Shown one piece after another: positions 44,263 to 52,615 of a stretch of DNA of 64,000 bases. The translations under genes and the position numbers were made by a program. The notes beneath the pieces are model-generated. The model saw only the letters and a program-made list of their open reading frames with translations. It was not told where the DNA came from and ran no database searches. Numbering within the stretch: the first letter of the stretch is position 1; the number at the start of each line of letters is the position of its first letter. Source of the DNA: Bradyrhizobium sp. 139 (GTDB taxonomy: Bacteria; Pseudomonadota; Alphaproteobacteria; Rhizobiales; Xanthobacteraceae); contig NZ_JADPKS010000046.1 in assembly GCF_023074175.1 (NCBI RefSeq), positions 84,643 through 148,642 of the forward strand, given 5' to 3'.

Positions 44263-45750
44263 ATGGACCACGAAAAGGTCAACATCCTCCTCGTCGACGA
44301 CCAGCCGGCCAAGCTGCTCGCCTATGAGGTGATTTTGAAGAATCTCGGTGAGAACCTCGTGATCGCCTCGTCGGGCCGCGAGGCACTGGAGGTGCTGCTC
44401 AGGACCGAGATCGCGGTGATCCTGGTCGACGTCTGCATGCCCGAGCTCGACGGCTTCGAGCTGGCCGCGATGATCCGCGAGCATCCGCGTTTCCAGAAGA
44501 CCGCGATGATCTTCATCTCGGCGATCCAGGTCAGCGACATCGACCGCTTGCGCGGCTACGAGATGGGCGCCGTCGACTACGTCCCGGTGCCGGTCGTGCC
44601 CGAGGTGCTGCGCGCCAAGGTCAAGGTGTTTGCCGAGCTCTATCGCAAGACGCGCGAGCTCGAACGGCTGAACCAGGATCTCGAGGCCCGCGTTCGCGCA
44701 CGCACAGCCGAGCTGGAGAATTCCACCGCAAAGCTGCGCGAGAGCGAAGAGCGGCGCAGCATGGCGATCGCCGCCGGCAAGATGGGATCCTGGGACTGGG
44801 ACTGGGTCAATGGCGACTGGATGTGGGACGAAGGCCAGTACCGCATCTTCGGCGTGACGCCGGAGACCTTCAACGTCACCTTAGCCAACATCCAGGCGCT
44901 GCTGCACCCTGATGATGTCGACCAGTTCGGCCAGGCGATTGCCGCGTTCAATACCGGCGCGCACGCCTATGAAGGCGAGTTTCGCGTCAGCCGGCCGGAC
45001 GGCGAGGTGCGCTGGTGCGTCGGCACGGCAGCCGCAACGGTGGATCAGGGCGGCCGCGTGGTGCGCGTGAGCGGCGTCACCGTGGACGTCACCGAGCGCA
45101 AACGCGCGGAAGAGAGACAGAATCTGCTGGCGCGCGAGGTCGATCATCGCGCCAAGAACGCGCTGGCGCTGGCGCAGTCGATCGTGCGCCTCACCCGTGC
45201 CGACGAGGTCAAGGCCTACGTCAACGCGGTCGAGGGGCGCATCAATGCGTTGGCGCGCGTGCACACGATCCTATCGCTGTCGAGCTGGCAGGGTGCCGAG
45301 CTCTCGAAGCTGATCGACGAGGAACTGGCGCCCTACTCACTCGGCGGCCAGATCAAGCTTGTGGGACCGGAGGTTCAGTTGCTGCCGACGACCGCCCAGA
45401 CACTGGCGCTGGCGTTGCATGAGCTTTTCACCAACTCGGCGAAGTATGGCGCGCTCTCGGCGCGGTCGGGACGGCTCGCGATCGGCTGGCAGGTCGAGGA
45501 CGACCACCTCACATTGACTTGGGACGAATCCGGCGGTCCGCTGGTGAGCACGCCGAAATCCCGCGGCTTCGGCACACGAAGCCTGCTTGCCAGTGTCGAA
45601 TCGCAACTCGGTGGGCAGGCGGAATTCGACTGGCGTGCCGAAGGCCTGTTGTGCCGCCTAGAGGTGCCGCTGACGCGGAAGGCGGCAGCGCCGGCGGTCG
45701 TGAGCAAGTTCGACGCTCCCTCCGAAGCCCTTCAGCGGGCTTCAGGTTAG
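44263..45750 (+). CDS. Receiver-PAS-HWE/HisKA_2 sensor kinase
   Basis: 495 residues from the ATG at 44263. A receiver domain (1-125) has VDDQPAKLLAYE and phospho-acceptor Asp56 in ILVDVCMPELDGFE. A coiled coil (about 130-165) leads to a PAS fold (about 170-285; GSWDWDWVNGDWMWDEGQYR, FRVSRPDGEVRW, TVDVTERKRAEE). The kinase core has His295 in REVDHRAKNALALAQSIV, the mark of the HWE/HisKA_2 type, and ALALHELFTNSAKYGALS as N-box. It starts 14 bp after the poly-HAMP gene, so it is probably co-transcribed and receives phosphate from it. HWE kinases feed PhyR in the general stress response of related bacteria. Confidence 0.93.
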   Translation: MDHEKVNILLVDDQPAKLLAYEVILKNLGENLVIASSGREALEVLLRTEIAVILVDVCMPELDGFELAAMIREHPRFQKTAMIFISAIQVSDIDRLRGYEMGAVDYVPVPVVPEVLRAKVKVFAELYRKTRELERLNQDLEARVRARTAELENSTAKLRESEERRSMAIAAGKMGSWDWDWVNGDWMWDEGQYRIFGVTPETFNVTLANIQALLHPDDVDQFGQAIAAFNTGAHAYEGEFRVSRPDGEVRWCVGTAAATVDQGGRVVRVSGVTVDVTERKRAEERQNLLAREVDHRAKNALALAQSIVRLTRADEVKAYVNAVEGRINALARVHTILSLSSWQGAELSKLIDEELAPYSLGGQIKLVGPEVQLLPTTAQTLALALHELFTNSAKYGALSARSGRLAIGWQVEDDHLTLTWDESGGPLVSTPKSRGFGTRSLLASVESQLGGQAEFDWRAEGLLCRLEVPLTRKAAAPAVVSKFDAPSEALQRASG

Positions 45751-45968
45751 CGCGCCGCGACGCCCCTCATACGCTGCATCGGCTGACGTTCGTCAGCGAC
45801 ACGCCCTTCCAGCCAGGCTTCCGTTTGCGAGAGGTCGCGCAGCGCCCGCGCGTACCGGCGGGCCGCGCTCCGCTCGGCGCCGCGCGGCAGCTTGCGCGCC
45901 TTGCGCAGCATGTCCGCGGCCGCATTGCGATAGGCCAGCGAGCGATAGAGAAAGACCACCTTACCCAT
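45747..45968 (-). CDS. Small basic helical protein, 73 residues
   Basis: Start chosen at the ATG at 45968, with CGGGAA upstream; an in-frame ATG ten codons earlier is possible. Sequence MGKVVFLYRSLAYRNAAADM and KARKLPRGAERSAARRYARA is Arg/Ala-rich and helical, and may bind nucleic acid. Convergent with the kinase, overlapping it by 4 bp. Function unknown; the MGKVVFLYRSLAYRNAA start looks like a conserved Bradyrhizobium family. Confidence 0.65.
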   Translation of the reverse strand: MGKVVFLYRSLAYRNAAADMLRKARKLPRGAERSAARRYARALRDLSQTEAWLEGRVADERQPMQRMRGVAAR

Positions 45969-46102
45969 ATCGGATGTTCCCGTGTTGATGGCATTCATCC
46001 TCGCAAGACCGGCATGAACGTCGGATGAAGCGGGGAATGACAAAACTTTCATGAGAATGGAACCTGCAATCATCGTTGTCTGCCACATCGCGAGGCGGTT
46101 CC

Positions 46103-46459
46103 ATGCGCGCGGAAAAGTCGCCGAGCCTCATCTCCTCGACGGGCGTCATCAAGCTGATGACCCATGCGATGATGGGCGCAGCCCTCGGCCTTTTCTTCGG
46201 TCTCGCGCTCGTCCTGTCCAATCCGGCGATCGCAAATTTGCTGAACCACGGCGGAGATTCGGCCGCTGTCGTCTTCGTCCTCACACTGGCGACGACGTTC
46301 GCGATCGGCGCGACGCTCACGGGAGTCGTGTTCATCCTCGCCGAGGGACAAGGAATTTTGAAGCGGTTGAAACGCACCGAGCGGTTTCATTCGGAACTCC
46401 TGGGGCGAATGGCGGTTGGCAGCCTGCGTCAATTTAACCCAGGGAGTTCCCGCGCATGA
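46103..46459 (+). CDS. Two-helix membrane protein
   Basis: 118 residues from the ATG at 46103, with GAGG seven bases upstream. Two transmembrane helices are evident: AMMGAALGLFFGLALVLSNP (about 26-46) and VVFVLTLATTFAIGATLTGVVFIL (about 57-80), then a cytosolic Arg/Lys-rich tail. No enzyme motifs. Its stop overlaps the next start (ATGA), so it is coupled to the small secreted protein gene. Confidence 0.72.
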   Translation: MRAEKSPSLISSTGVIKLMTHAMMGAALGLFFGLALVLSNPAIANLLNHGGDSAAVVFVLTLATTFAIGATLTGVVFILAEGQGILKRLKRTERFHSELLGRMAVGSLRQFNPGSSRA

Positions 46460-46698
46460 AAACCATCAAGCTAGCTCTCACCGTAATGTTGGCAACCGGC
46501 CTCGCCGCCGCCCCGTTCGCCGCGCAGGCCAAGTCGCATAAGGCCAAGCATGGATCCTCAATGTCGTCGTCGCAGACCACAGGCGCCAGCACCAAGCCCT
46601 CCAAGGGCGCTGATCCCTCCGGTCAGGGTGGTTCCGGCCCCGGCTCCGACCAAGGCGGCACCATGACGAACAGGGGCGGCATGAGCAACACCAAGTGA
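46456..46698 (+). CDS. Small secreted Gly/Ser-rich protein
   Basis: 80 residues with a signal peptide MKTIKLALTVMLATGLAAAP followed by FAAQAKSHKAKHG. The mature part is a disordered Ser/Gly/Thr stretch (SSMSSSQTTGASTKPSKGAD and SGQGGSGPGSDQGGTMTNRG). It overlaps the membrane protein gene by 4 bp (ATGA) and is followed by a terminator. Composition resembles 37372-37668. Function unknown. Confidence 0.78.
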   Translation: MKTIKLALTVMLATGLAAAPFAAQAKSHKAKHGSSMSSSQTTGASTKPSKGADPSGQGGSGPGSDQGGTMTNRGGMSNTK

Positions 46699-46713
46699 CC
46701 TCTGGCCGACAAT

Positions 46714-46742
46714 AAGGGCCTCGCGGCGACGCGGGGCCTTTT
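46714..46742 (+). terminator. Rho-independent terminator
   Basis: AAGGGCCTCGC / GCGGGGCCTT with one bulged G and a T-run (TTTT) closes the two-gene unit ending at 46698. Confidence 0.75.
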
Positions 46743-46886
46743 CGCTTTGACCAGACTTTGGAGCTGGATTGGGAAGCCTTTTAGCGCCACATCGTCGGCG
46801 CACGCGTCAGCTCACCGCGGCCGCGCATCGACGTTCCAGCGCATCGCTTCGCGCGCATGCTTTAGCTACGCCGGATGTCAGGGATG

Positions 46887-47072
46887 TTAAAGCGGCCGTC
46901 CCGTGGCATTGGCCTTCACAAGATGTTCGAGCTGTGAACGCTTGCGTGCGATCAGCAGCTGGGCTGCGGCATCGTCGAAACCCTCGCGCTGCAATTGCCG
47001 GATGGCGGAGCCGAGTTCGAGGATTTCGGCGCGCAGTTTCAGAATCCGGTACGTGTCCGGGTCTTCCTCCAC
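46887..47072 (-). CDS. Small helical protein, 61 residues
   Basis: GTG start with GGGAG at about six bases. The protein (MEEDPDTYRILKLRAEILEL, LQREGFDDAAAQLLIARKRS) is mainly amphipathic helix and probably forms a coiled coil. It begins 18 bp after the preceding gene at 47091-47366 and probably shares its transcript. Unknown function. Confidence 0.65.
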   Translation of the reverse strand: MEEDPDTYRILKLRAEILELGSAIRQLQREGFDDAAAQLLIARKRSQLEHLVKANATGRPL

Positions 47073-47090
47073 TCCACGCTCCCAAAATTC

Positions 47091-47366
47091 TCAGCGGCGC
47101 GCGATCACGCGCAGGGGACTGCCGAATGTCGCTGCGGGACGAAGACTTACCCGGTCGTGGACGCCAGGTAGGACATCGCCGCCACCGGCAGCCTTCCATT
47201 CGCCGATCAGCAGGTTGATTTTCTGGCGCAGATCCATCTGCGCCAGGGCCTTTTCTGTGCAGTCGCGATCGCGATCAACGAGGTCGCGCACCGACACCTC
47301 GATGTCGGCCATTTCGAGCCTTAAAACGCTGATTTTGCGTCGAATTTCATTAATTCTATTGTCCAT
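47091..47366 (-). CDS. Small coiled-coil protein, 91 residues
   Basis: ATG at 47366. The first 60 residues form a heptad-like helix (MDNRINEIRRKISVLRLEMA, VRDLVDRDRDCTEKALAQMD), followed by a less ordered end with GGGDVLPGVHDRVSLRPA. A phage- or stress-type small protein cannot be told apart. The upstream 60 bp before the divergent gene at 47428 are AT-rich (ACATATAGTCAAATCA). Confidence 0.68.
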   Translation of the reverse strand: MDNRINEIRRKISVLRLEMADIEVSVRDLVDRDRDCTEKALAQMDLRQKINLLIGEWKAAGGGDVLPGVHDRVSLRPAATFGSPLRVIARR

Positions 47367-47427
47367 GGCTTGTTAGAACAAAATAAGAACATATAGTCAA
47401 ATCACGATTTCAGAACGGAGAGGCCAG

Positions 47428-47622
47428 ATGCAGGTTCAGGGTAAATACAATGCCAGGGCATTTCTCACAGAGCAGATGACGAGAGCGCAGGGGCTGAGGC
47501 TGAAGCGTCTGAGCGAGGAGACCTATCAGCCCGGTCAATACGATCGGGCTCTGTCCTTCACTGAGGCTGCGCGCCGCATCCGCGCGCTGGAAGACGAGAT
47601 CGAGTTGGCGAACTCCTTCTAG
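47428..47622 (+). CDS. DUF3072-like small protein
   Basis: 64 residues, with GGAGAGG upstream. The pattern LTEQMTRAQGLRLKRLSEET and LSFTEAARRIRALEDEIELA matches the short DUF3072 domain (Q..L..LSEE...LTKAEAS.RI..L), a small helical unit of unknown role. It diverges from the coiled-coil gene and is followed by the Lys-rich protein with its own EcfG-type promoter. Confidence 0.8.
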   Translation: MQVQGKYNARAFLTEQMTRAQGLRLKRLSEETYQPGQYDRALSFTEAARRIRALEDEIELANSF

Positions 47623-47639
47623 GAGTGCGCCGCATATTT

Positions 47640-47664
47640 GGAACGTTAGGTAAGTGATGCGGTT
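47640..47664 (+). promoter_or_regulatory. EcfG-type promoter for the Lys-rich protein gene
   Basis: GGAAC, 17 bases, GTT (GGTT) on the plus strand, 27 bp before the ATG at 47692. Confidence 0.6.
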
Positions 47665-47691
47665 CTTTCCCCGGGCCAAGGGAGAGAGTTG

Positions 47692-47997
47692 ATGGCACGC
47701 AAGGCAAAGAAGCGCCGCTACTCACGCAGTTCCGGCAGCGATGTCGAAGGCGAGATGCGGCGCTACAAGAAGGGCACCGCGAAGAGCGGCCCCGGTGGTC
47801 GCGGCGGACGCGTGAAGAACCGCAAGCAGGCGGTCGCAATTGGACTGTCGAAGGCACGCAAGAAGGGCAAGAAGGTCCCAAAGAAGGCATCGAAGCGGAA
47901 GACGTCCAAGAAGAAGACATCCAAGAAGACGTCGGCCAAGAAGACATCCAGGAAAACTTCGAAGAAGACCTCGAAGCGCAAATCCAGCAAGCGGTGA
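47692..47997 (+). CDS. Lysine-rich histone-like protein (DUF6496-like)
   Basis: 101 residues from the ATG at 47692, with GGGAGAGAG upstream. The N-terminal part has the DUF6496-like motif EMRRYKKGTAKSGPGGRGGR and VKNRKQAVAIGLSKARKKGK. The C-terminal 40 residues are a tandem KKTSKKTSAK-type repeat like histone H1 or bacterial Hc1 tails, so it probably binds DNA and helps compact the nucleoid. An EcfG-type promoter suggests stress or stationary-phase expression. Convergent with the gene at 48010. Confidence 0.85.
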   Translation: MARKAKKRRYSRSSGSDVEGEMRRYKKGTAKSGPGGRGGRVKNRKQAVAIGLSKARKKGKKVPKKASKRKTSKKKTSKKTSAKKTSRKTSKKTSKRKSSKR

Positions 47998-48009
47998 CAC
48001 CGGCCTGCG

Positions 48010-48372
48010 TCAGATCATGCTGCCAGGCATGAAGCAGCGAATCGAAATCCCGAACGCGGTCTTGACCGGCCATACCATGGTACGGCCGGCGCGGTTCGGC
48101 TCGGTGATCACGGCTTCGTCCGGCACCTCGACCCACTGCCCCTCCAGCCGCACGCGATAGTGCCCGTTGTGTGAATCCCAATCAGGATCGGCAACGGCAA
48201 CGCCATCCGCATCCGAGCAGCACGGACCAAGATGGCTGCGAAGGCTGTCGAACCAGGGTTTTAGGGGGGAGTCCGCATAGCGGCCATCGTCGCGCCCGAA
48301 GGCGTTTCCAGCCAATAGCACGAGCGGCGCTATAAGCAGCGCACGCCGCAGCGAGAGCTTCAATCGATCCAT
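48010..48372 (-). CDS. Secreted hypothetical protein, 120 residues
   Basis: From the ATG at 48372 there is a signal peptide (MDRLKLSLRRALLIAPLVLL). The mature domain has LKPWFDSLRSHLGPCCSDAD, PDWDSHNGHYRVRLEGQWVE, PDEAVITEPNRAGRTMVWPV and ends CFMPGSMI. The paired cysteines CC and a late Cys suggest disulfides in the periplasm. The build recurs in Bradyrhizobium as an unnamed family. Function unknown. Confidence 0.78.
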   Translation of the reverse strand: MDRLKLSLRRALLIAPLVLLAGNAFGRDDGRYADSPLKPWFDSLRSHLGPCCSDADGVAVADPDWDSHNGHYRVRLEGQWVEVPDEAVITEPNRAGRTMVWPVKTAFGISIRCFMPGSMI

Positions 48373-48592
48373 GTCGGCACCGATCAAATGCGAACCTCCG
48401 GTTCCACAAGAAGGTCGGGCGTTCGAAGTTCCACTCTTGCAATTCGCCCCGGCGTCTTCATTGCCGCCAAGGCGCAACACGCCAGTCCGGACTGTGACCA
48501 GCGAACGAGGCTTTTTCGGACGAACCCGTCATCGTTGCTGCCGTTAACGAGAATGTTATCGGCAGCCTGTGGGTATTTCTGGGTGAGCACGA

Positions 48593-48619
48593 AAAAGGCG
48601 GCCCACGGGGCCGCCTTTT
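48593..48619 (-). terminator. Rho-independent terminator of the degP-like gene
   Basis: On the minus strand, AAAAGGCGGCCCC and GGGCCGCCTTTTT enclose a short GT-containing loop and end in five T, starting 25 bp after the degP-like stop codon. Confidence 0.85.
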
Positions 48620-48643
48620 GAGTTGCCGCAGAAAGCTTGAGGC

Positions 48644-50179
48644 TTACGCCAGCGGCACCGCGACGAACCGCGTCGCTTCCGCGCTCTTCACCTGCAACAG
48701 CACGCTGTTCTTGCCGGACGATTTGGCTTGCGCCAGCTCCGAGCGGACGTCGCCGACATTGGCGACGGCCTTGCCGCCGACATTGAGGATGACGTCGCCG
48801 GTCTGGATGCCGCGCTGTGCGGCCGGCCCCTGCGGATCGACTTCGGTGACGACGACGCCCTTCTGGCCAGCGCCTTGGACATCGCCGGCCGGAGCCAGGC
48901 TGAGCCCGAGACGCGGCGTGCCGGCATCCGGCTGCGCCTTGCCCTCGCCGGCCTTGGCCTGCCGCTCGTTCGGCAACTCGCCGAGGGCGAGCGTCACCGT
49001 CTTGCTCCCGCCTTTGCGGAAGACGTCGAGCTTCACGGACGTGCCCGGCGCCAGGGTAGCGATGGTGCGGGCGAGATCGCGGGAGTCCTTGATCGCGGCC
49101 CCGTTGACGGCGGTGATGACGTCGCCCGCCTCGATGCCCGCCTTCGCCGCCGGGCTGCCGTCCTGCGGATTGTCGACGATCGCGCCGCGCGCCTCTTTGA
49201 GGCCAAGACTGTCGGCGATTTCGGAGCTCACGGGCTGCACCTGCACGCCGAGCCAGCCGCGGGTGACCGCGCCCTTGTCCTTTAGCTGCGCGACGACGAG
49301 CTTCGCAGTCGAAGCCGGAATGTCGAAGCCGATACCGACCGAACCGCCGGAGGGGGAGAAGATCGCGGTGTTCACGCCAATCACGTTGCCGTTCATGTCG
49401 AAGGCCGGACCGCCGGAATTCCCCTTGTTAATCGGCGCGTCGATCTGGATGAAGTCGTCATAGGGACCGTTGCCGATGTCGCGACCGTTGGCCGAGACGA
49501 TGCCGGCGGTGACGGTGCCACCAAGGCCGAAGGGATTGCCGACCGCGACCACCCAGTCGCCGATGCGCGGCTTCTGATCGGAGAATGTGACGAACGGAAA
49601 GTCCTTCTTGCCCTCGACCTTGATCAACGCGAGATCGGTCTTCGGATCGGCGCCAACCACCTTCGCGGTATAGATCGCGCCGTCGTCCATTGTCACTTGC
49701 ACCGACTCGGCGTGATCGACGACGTGGTTGTTGGTCACGGCATAGCCGTCGGCGGAGATGAAGAAGCCGGAGCCTTCGCCCGTGATCATCTGGTGGCGCT
49801 GGCGCGGCATGCCGTTCATGCCACCCGGGCCACGGAAGCCGAACTGCCGCGAGAATTGCTGGAATGGCGAATCCTCGTCCGAATCCATTCGGTTCTGTTG
49901 CAGCATCGCGCTCTTGTCGTTGTCCTGGTCGATTCTGACCCGCACCGAGATGACGGCGGGTTTGACCTTGCTGACGAGATCGCCGAAGCCCGGCGGCGTC
50001 GCGGCGCTCTCGGCGGCCTGAGCCGGCGCGATGAAGGAGGTCGTGCCAAGCGGCGAAGAGCCCGGAGACACAGCCAGCACGGCCATGCCAAGCGCGGCCA
50101 CGGTGCCGAGCAGCGCAAGCCGGCGCGGCTTCAAAATCGTGCGGGACGTGGTGGTGTCGGAATTGACGCGATTGTTCAT
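48644..50179 (-). CDS. degP: DegP/HtrA-type periplasmic serine protease
   Basis: 511 residues from the ATG at 50179. An N-terminal hydrophobic signal (LALLGTVAALGMAVLAVSPG) exports it. The trypsin-like domain has catalytic His152 in NNHVVDHA, Asp182 in PKTDLALIK and Ser255 in NKGNSGGP. Two PDZ domains follow (about 300-385 and 410-500), and a Lys/Glu linker separates them. It degrades or refolds damaged envelope proteins. The start is uncertain: an ATG at 50227 in frame has an AAGGTG site, and a 15-bp inverted repeat lies between. A terminator follows. Confidence 0.94.
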   Translation of the reverse strand: MNNRVNSDTTTSRTILKPRRLALLGTVAALGMAVLAVSPGSSPLGTTSFIAPAQAAESAATPPGFGDLVSKVKPAVISVRVRIDQDNDKSAMLQQNRMDSDEDSPFQQFSRQFGFRGPGGMNGMPRQRHQMITGEGSGFFISADGYAVTNNHVVDHAESVQVTMDDGAIYTAKVVGADPKTDLALIKVEGKKDFPFVTFSDQKPRIGDWVVAVGNPFGLGGTVTAGIVSANGRDIGNGPYDDFIQIDAPINKGNSGGPAFDMNGNVIGVNTAIFSPSGGSVGIGFDIPASTAKLVVAQLKDKGAVTRGWLGVQVQPVSSEIADSLGLKEARGAIVDNPQDGSPAAKAGIEAGDVITAVNGAAIKDSRDLARTIATLAPGTSVKLDVFRKGGSKTVTLALGELPNERQAKAGEGKAQPDAGTPRLGLSLAPAGDVQGAGQKGVVVTEVDPQGPAAQRGIQTGDVILNVGGKAVANVGDVRSELAQAKSSGKNSVLLQVKSAEATRFVAVPLA

Positions 50180-50185
50180 GTCGAA

Positions 50186-50227
50186 ATGTCCATGTTGGGT
50201 AAGTCGCCTTGCACCCAACATGGACAT
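50186..50227 (-). promoter_or_regulatory. 15-bp perfect inverted repeat at the degP-like translation start
   Basis: TGTCCATGTTGGGT and ACCCAACATGGACA flank a 12-base loop, with one more A-T pair outside. In mRNA it forms a strong hairpin ending six bases before the ATG at 50179 and sequestering the ATG at 50227. It could control translation, as in RNA thermometers, or be an operator. Confidence 0.55.
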
Positions 50228-50420
50228 CGTCACCTTACGGCGGTCCGTCCATCCGATTAAATCTTGGCAAAGAAGGCGCGGCTCGAGACGGTGGATGAAC
50301 TCCGTCAGAGACCGTTACGACTCGAACGGTGTCTGTTGAAGGCATCTCGGGCGCAAATTCCCGCTAGCTACAGTCTGTCAGCCACACGGGGTCAACGCGA
50401 TCGAAGCCGGTGCAACGCCC

Positions 50421-50633
50421 TCACGCCGCGACCGGGGCGTCCCACGCCGAAGTTGCTATGACGTCGTCCTCGGGTCGCGCATGGCACGCGTCGAAATGCG
50501 CCTTCAGCGCAATCTCGGCGAGATATTCGAAATGTTCGGCCTGGCCAAGCAGTTGCCAGTTCTGGAGCGGCCGATAGGCCGCCTGCTGACGGCAAAGAGA
50601 CGCCAGCGCCCGGTAGCGACGTACGTTCTCCAT
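50421..50633 (-). CDS. Small helical protein of the ENVRRYR family
   Basis: 70 residues from the ATG at 50633, with AGGGAGG upstream. MENVRRYRALASLCRQQAAY and LLGQAEHFEYLAEIALKAHF form two helices. It is a paralogue of the protein at 60945-61142, which begins MNGQAIFENVRRYRGIASLY. Function unknown; no signal peptide. Confidence 0.72.
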   Translation of the reverse strand: MENVRRYRALASLCRQQAAYRPLQNWQLLGQAEHFEYLAEIALKAHFDACHARPEDDVIATSAWDAPVAA

Positions 50634-50864
50634 GAGACCCTCCCTCGCATTCACTAGGCTTATTGCTCTGATTTGCGTCAGGCAGATGGCGGCTATGCAA
50701 AACATTTGCAGCGCGTGAAGCCCGCCCAACCCGCGTTAAATGTCTAGGAAGCGCACAGGCCGCATTTGTTCCTATCGCGGAACCCGAGCGTGGGACTCGT
50801 TAGGCCTGCCTAGGCGTCGCACAACCAGTCCGACGCCAGCTCCGCCGCCTCTTATGCCGCCTCT

Positions 50865-51602
50865 CTAGCGAATGGGCGCGGTCTCGCCGGCGCGTATCGT
50901 CTGCGCTGAACTATGGTGCAACCTCGGAACCCTGCCGGCTTCCGCAGCAGCGCGGATGGCGGCGATGTTGCCTGCATAATCGGCGCTGCTCTTGCCGCGA
51001 AACACGGCCGATCCGGCGACGAGGGTATCGGCGCCCGCGACAGCCACAGCGGCGGCGTTGTCGCGCGTAACACCGCCGTCGACCTCGAGCCGGATCGGCC
51101 GGCTGCCGATCATGCGTCGAATGCGCCTGATCTTCTCGAGCTGGGAGTCGAGGAAGGACTGGCCGCCGAAGCCGGGATTGACCGTCATCACCAGCACGAG
51201 ATCGAGACGATCAAGCACGTATTCGATGGCGGCTTCCGAGGTCGCCGGACACAGGCTGACACCAGCCTTCTTGCCGAGTGCGCGGATGGCCTGGAGCGAG
51301 CGGTCGAGATGGGGGCCGGCCTCGGCATGAACGGTGATGACGTCGGCGCCTGCTCTTGCGAACGCCTCCAGATAGGGATCGGCCGGCGAGATCATCAGAT
51401 GCACGTCAAAGATCTTCGACGTCGCCGGCCGGATCGCCTTGATGACGTCAGCGCCAAAGCTGATGTTCGGCACGAAGTGTCCGTCCATGACATCGCAGTG
51501 GATCCAGTCGGCGCCGGCAGCATCAAGAGCCGTGATCTCCTCGCCGAGGCGTGCGAAATCGGCGGCCAGAATCGATGGCGCGATGAGGATTTCTCTCGTC
51601 AT
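50865..51602 (-). CDS. cbbE: Ribulose-phosphate 3-epimerase
   Basis: Interconverts ribulose and xylulose 5-phosphate in the Calvin cycle and pentose phosphate pathway. The 245-residue (beta/alpha)8 barrel has the metal-binding motifs [16 protein letters not shown] near 36-51 and [12 protein letters not shown] near 144. Its ATG overlaps the cbbX stop (ATGA), making it the last gene of the cbb operon. The C-terminal 25 residues are more variable. Symbol follows the operon naming; rpe is the general name. Confidence 0.95.
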   Translation of the reverse strand: MTREILIAPSILAADFARLGEEITALDAAGADWIHCDVMDGHFVPNISFGADVIKAIRPATSKIFDVHLMISPADPYLEAFARAGADVITVHAEAGPHLDRSLQAIRALGKKAGVSLCPATSEAAIEYVLDRLDLVLVMTVNPGFGGQSFLDSQLEKIRRIRRMIGSRPIRLEVDGGVTRDNAAAVAVAGADTLVAGSAVFRGKSSADYAGNIAAIRAAAEAGRVPRLHHSSAQTIRAGETAPIR

Positions 51603-52534
51603 GGCTTCGCACTCCTCTGCGCGTCCGCACCACCGCTGAAAACGCGGCTCGCAAGGACATCCGCCGGATCGATCGTCTCGAGATCGGCGACATCGAGCAG
51701 ACGGTTGAGATCGGACACGAGGCGATCGGCCTGCCGCAGGCGAATGCGGTCGACCGCATTGCGGATCGAGCGCGCATTGGAGAAGAACGGCTGGGTCCGG
51801 CGCAGCGCGATATACTTTTCGAACGCCTCGCGTGCCGCCGCCGACAAGCGATAGCCGCGCTCCCTAAGCATCAGCTCGGCGATGACCAGCAACTCGGCTT
51901 CCGCATAATCCGGAAATTCGATGTGGTGCGCGATGCGCGAGCGGAAGCCGGGATTGGAGGCGAAGAAGCTCGTCATCCGCTCGCCATAGCCGGCGAGGAC
52001 CACGACGAGATCCTCGCGCTGGTTCTCCATCACCTGGAGCAGTATCTCGATCGCCTCCTGGCCGTAATCGCGCTCGTTGTCGGGCCGGTGCAGATAGTAG
52101 GCCTCGTCGATGAACAACACGCCGCCCATCGCCTTCTTCAATATCTCCTTCGTCTTCGGCGCGGTATGGCCGATATACTGGCCGACGAGATCGTCGCGCG
52201 TCACCGAGATCACCTGCCCGCGCCGCACGAAGCCGAGACCGTGCAGGATCTTTGCCATGCGTAGCGCCACCGTGGTCTTGCCCGTGCCGGGATTACCGGT
52301 GAACGACATGTGCAGGGTCGGTGGCGACGATGCCAGTCCCGCACGCTGGCGGATCCGCTCGATCAGCAGCAGTGACGCGATCTGGCGCACGCGGTTCTTG
52401 ACCGGCCGGAGGCCGATCAGCTCCTGCTCGAGCTGTTGCAGCGTGTCGGTGATCCCGGCCGCCTCGGCCTCCTTGCGGAGATCGAAATTGGTCTCGCTAC
52501 TTTCAGCGGTCGTCGCATGAGGGACATCAAGCAT
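51599..52534 (-). CDS. cbbX: CbbX, red-type RuBisCO activase (AAA+)
   Basis: 311 residues from the ATG at 52534; the long open frame before it is not coding. Walker [10 protein letters not shown] is at residues 80-88 and Walker [10 protein letters not shown] at 137-145. The hexameric CbbX of Rhodobacter sphaeroides removes inhibitory sugar phosphates from form IC RuBisCO by pulling the C-terminus of the large subunit, and is itself activated by ribulose bisphosphate. Placement right after cbbLS fits. A 98-bp gap with two hairpins separates it from cbbS. Confidence 0.95.
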   Translation of the reverse strand: MLDVPHATTAESSETNFDLRKEAEAAGITDTLQQLEQELIGLRPVKNRVRQIASLLLIERIRQRAGLASSPPTLHMSFTGNPGTGKTTVALRMAKILHGLGFVRRGQVISVTRDDLVGQYIGHTAPKTKEILKKAMGGVLFIDEAYYLHRPDNERDYGQEAIEILLQVMENQREDLVVVLAGYGERMTSFFASNPGFRSRIAHHIEFPDYAEAELLVIAELMLRERGYRLSAAAREAFEKYIALRRTQPFFSNARSIRNAVDRIRLRQADRLVSDLNRLLDVADLETIDPADVLASRVFSGGADAQRSAKP

Positions 52535-52553
52535 CGGCACCTCGAAGAAAAGA

Positions 52554-52615
52554 GCTTCGCCGCGGGGGAGCGGCGAAGCAGTGGTCCGCCAAGGAAACGG
52601 AGCAGGGAGTGCTCC
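52554..52615 (-). promoter_or_regulatory. Two hairpins in the cbbS-cbbX gap
   Basis: A perfect 10-bp stem GCTTCGCCGC / GCGGCGAAGC at 52554-52579 with loop GGGGGA, and a 6-bp stem GGAGCA / TGCTCC at 52599-52615. Neither has a T-run. They probably attenuate or mark RNA processing sites, lowering cbbX relative to cbbLS. Confidence 0.55.

Noticed and set aside
48384..48590. A 68-codon minus-strand frame
   Set aside because: No ribosome-binding site, mixed composition, and it runs close to the terminator of the degP-like gene.
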